Below, piece after piece: positions 63,263 through 64,000 of a stretch of DNA of 64,000 bases. The notes under the pieces were generated by a model that saw only the letters and a list, made by a program, of their open reading frames with translations, searched no databases and had not been told where the DNA came from. This stretch comes from Opisthocomus hoazin (lineage: Eukaryota; Chordata; Aves; Opisthocomiformes; Opisthocomidae), in contig NC_134434.1 in assembly GCF_030867145.1 (NCBI RefSeq), forward strand, positions 4,402,001-4,466,000. Reading direction: 5' to 3'. Position numbers and translations under genes: made by a program. Each line of letters opens with the position of its first letter. The first letter of the stretch is position 1.

Positions 63263-64000
63263 GGTTTTGTCTGAATCACTATGAGCACTTCATGAGGGAG
63301 AACAAATACCAGAATTGCTCCAGAGAACGACCTCGGGTGGCTGTTTCTGCTTTACAGCATCGGTGTAGAGACCAGGGTCTCCCCCTGATGCTGGAGCCTC
63401 ATGCCTGTTCTGGTTGTGTCTTGTGCCGGCAAAATCCCATCTGCCTCTGCTGCCCTACTTCTGTCAGTTCAAGCTGGGAACAACCTGGCTTTTGAAGGGC
63501 TCCAGAACAGACAACTGAGGGTTTCCTCGAGCAGATCCCAGTCCTGGATCCAGAGGACAGGAAAGCTGGCAAAGCAGGCTGATGGAGGGAAGGTCTGTGG
63601 CTAGGAGGAATGTTTTTGAGGCTTACTGGGTGTCAGCTTTGTTGCTTCCCTTAGCAGTGCTGTCCCTGCACGTGTTTGTAACCTGTTTTGGTTAAGGAGT
63701 TCATTTTCAGAGCCAGCTCAAAGGCACCGGGCCCCCAAGTGCTGCTCAGCAAATAGTGCCAACACCTATTAAAGATTAAAACTTCAGCTGAAGGTGATGG
63801 AAAATAAAGATGGAAAATGAAGATGAACTGCCACCAAGACAATCTGCGCTTTGATATTAGAAGAAATTGGGTAATTGACACAGCTGGGTGCTATGGAAAA
63901 GGATCGCCTTGGGGTGAGCGTGGTTACTGCTGGGGTGCGACGAGCTGCGCGGGATCCCTGTGCTGCCCTGCACAGGAGCAAAGAACGGTCTTTAATTTAG
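63263..64000. other. Downstream intergenic or convergent neighbour
   Basis: No exon or repeat is recognised after the ELAC2 poly(A) site. In mammals the next gene in this direction is ARHGAP44, which points towards ELAC2, so this stretch could hold its 3' UTR on the minus strand, but nothing in the sequence proves it. Confidence 0.4.

Noticed and set aside
63263..64000. 3' UTR of ARHGAP44 on the minus strand
   Set aside because: Expected from mammalian gene order, but no coding exon or clear similarity is visible, so it is not annotated as a gene.

Overview
The window looks like avian nuclear DNA. Several interspersed repeats are CR1 LINE 3' ends that finish in the octamer ATTCTGTG, the usual hallmark of bird CR1. 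Introns are short, the only certain gene is a spliced vertebrate gene, and there is no bacterial-style gene packing. The species cannot be told from the sequence alone.

One protein-coding gene is certain: ELAC2, the long form of tRNase Z (3'-tRNA processing endoribonuclease). It lies on the + strand from about 48.9 to 63.26 kb and is complete. I resolved 24 coding exons (48974-62634), all with GT-AG introns and with matching reading phases at every junction, giving 848 residues. The amino-terminal beta-lactamase-like domain lacks the metal motif. The carboxy-terminal domain carries the PxKxRN loop, the HxHxDH zinc site, the SGDT motif and the NHF and HST histidines. A CpG island at 48.52-49.32 kb holds the promoter, with two CACGTG E-boxes, an RFX-like X-box, three reversed CCAAT boxes and GC boxes. 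Two in-frame AUGs, the first weak and the second strong in context, fit the known production of a mitochondrial and a nuclear form.

The first 48 kb appears intergenic. I found no convincing exon chain there; the many open frames are chance frames in GC-rich DNA. What it does hold: CR1 pieces (7.5, 27.2, 29.0, 32.7, 39.3, 39.8, 41.1, 41.7 and 48.1 kb); a 1.35-kb decayed CR1/L3-like reverse transcriptase fossil (18.34-19.70 kb); tandem repeats (26-bp at 20.3 kb, 19-bp at 32.4 kb, 10-bp at 48.4 kb); G-rich runs; two CpG islands with no assigned gene (31.8-32.6 and 40.75-41.1 kb); and several AT-rich blocks whose motif content suggests regulatory elements (15.3, 30.0, 37.8 and 45.6 kb). In mammals ELAC2 lies convergent to ARHGAP44, with a large gene-poor interval upstream. 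The empty left side here agrees with that. The last 0.7 kb, beyond the ELAC2 poly(A) site, may belong to the convergent neighbour, but no exon of it is visible.

I found no previously undescribed biological system. The observations most worth checking are the two-AUG and promoter architecture of ELAC2, the two orphan CpG islands with their repeats, the old LINE fossil, and the candidate regulatory blocks.
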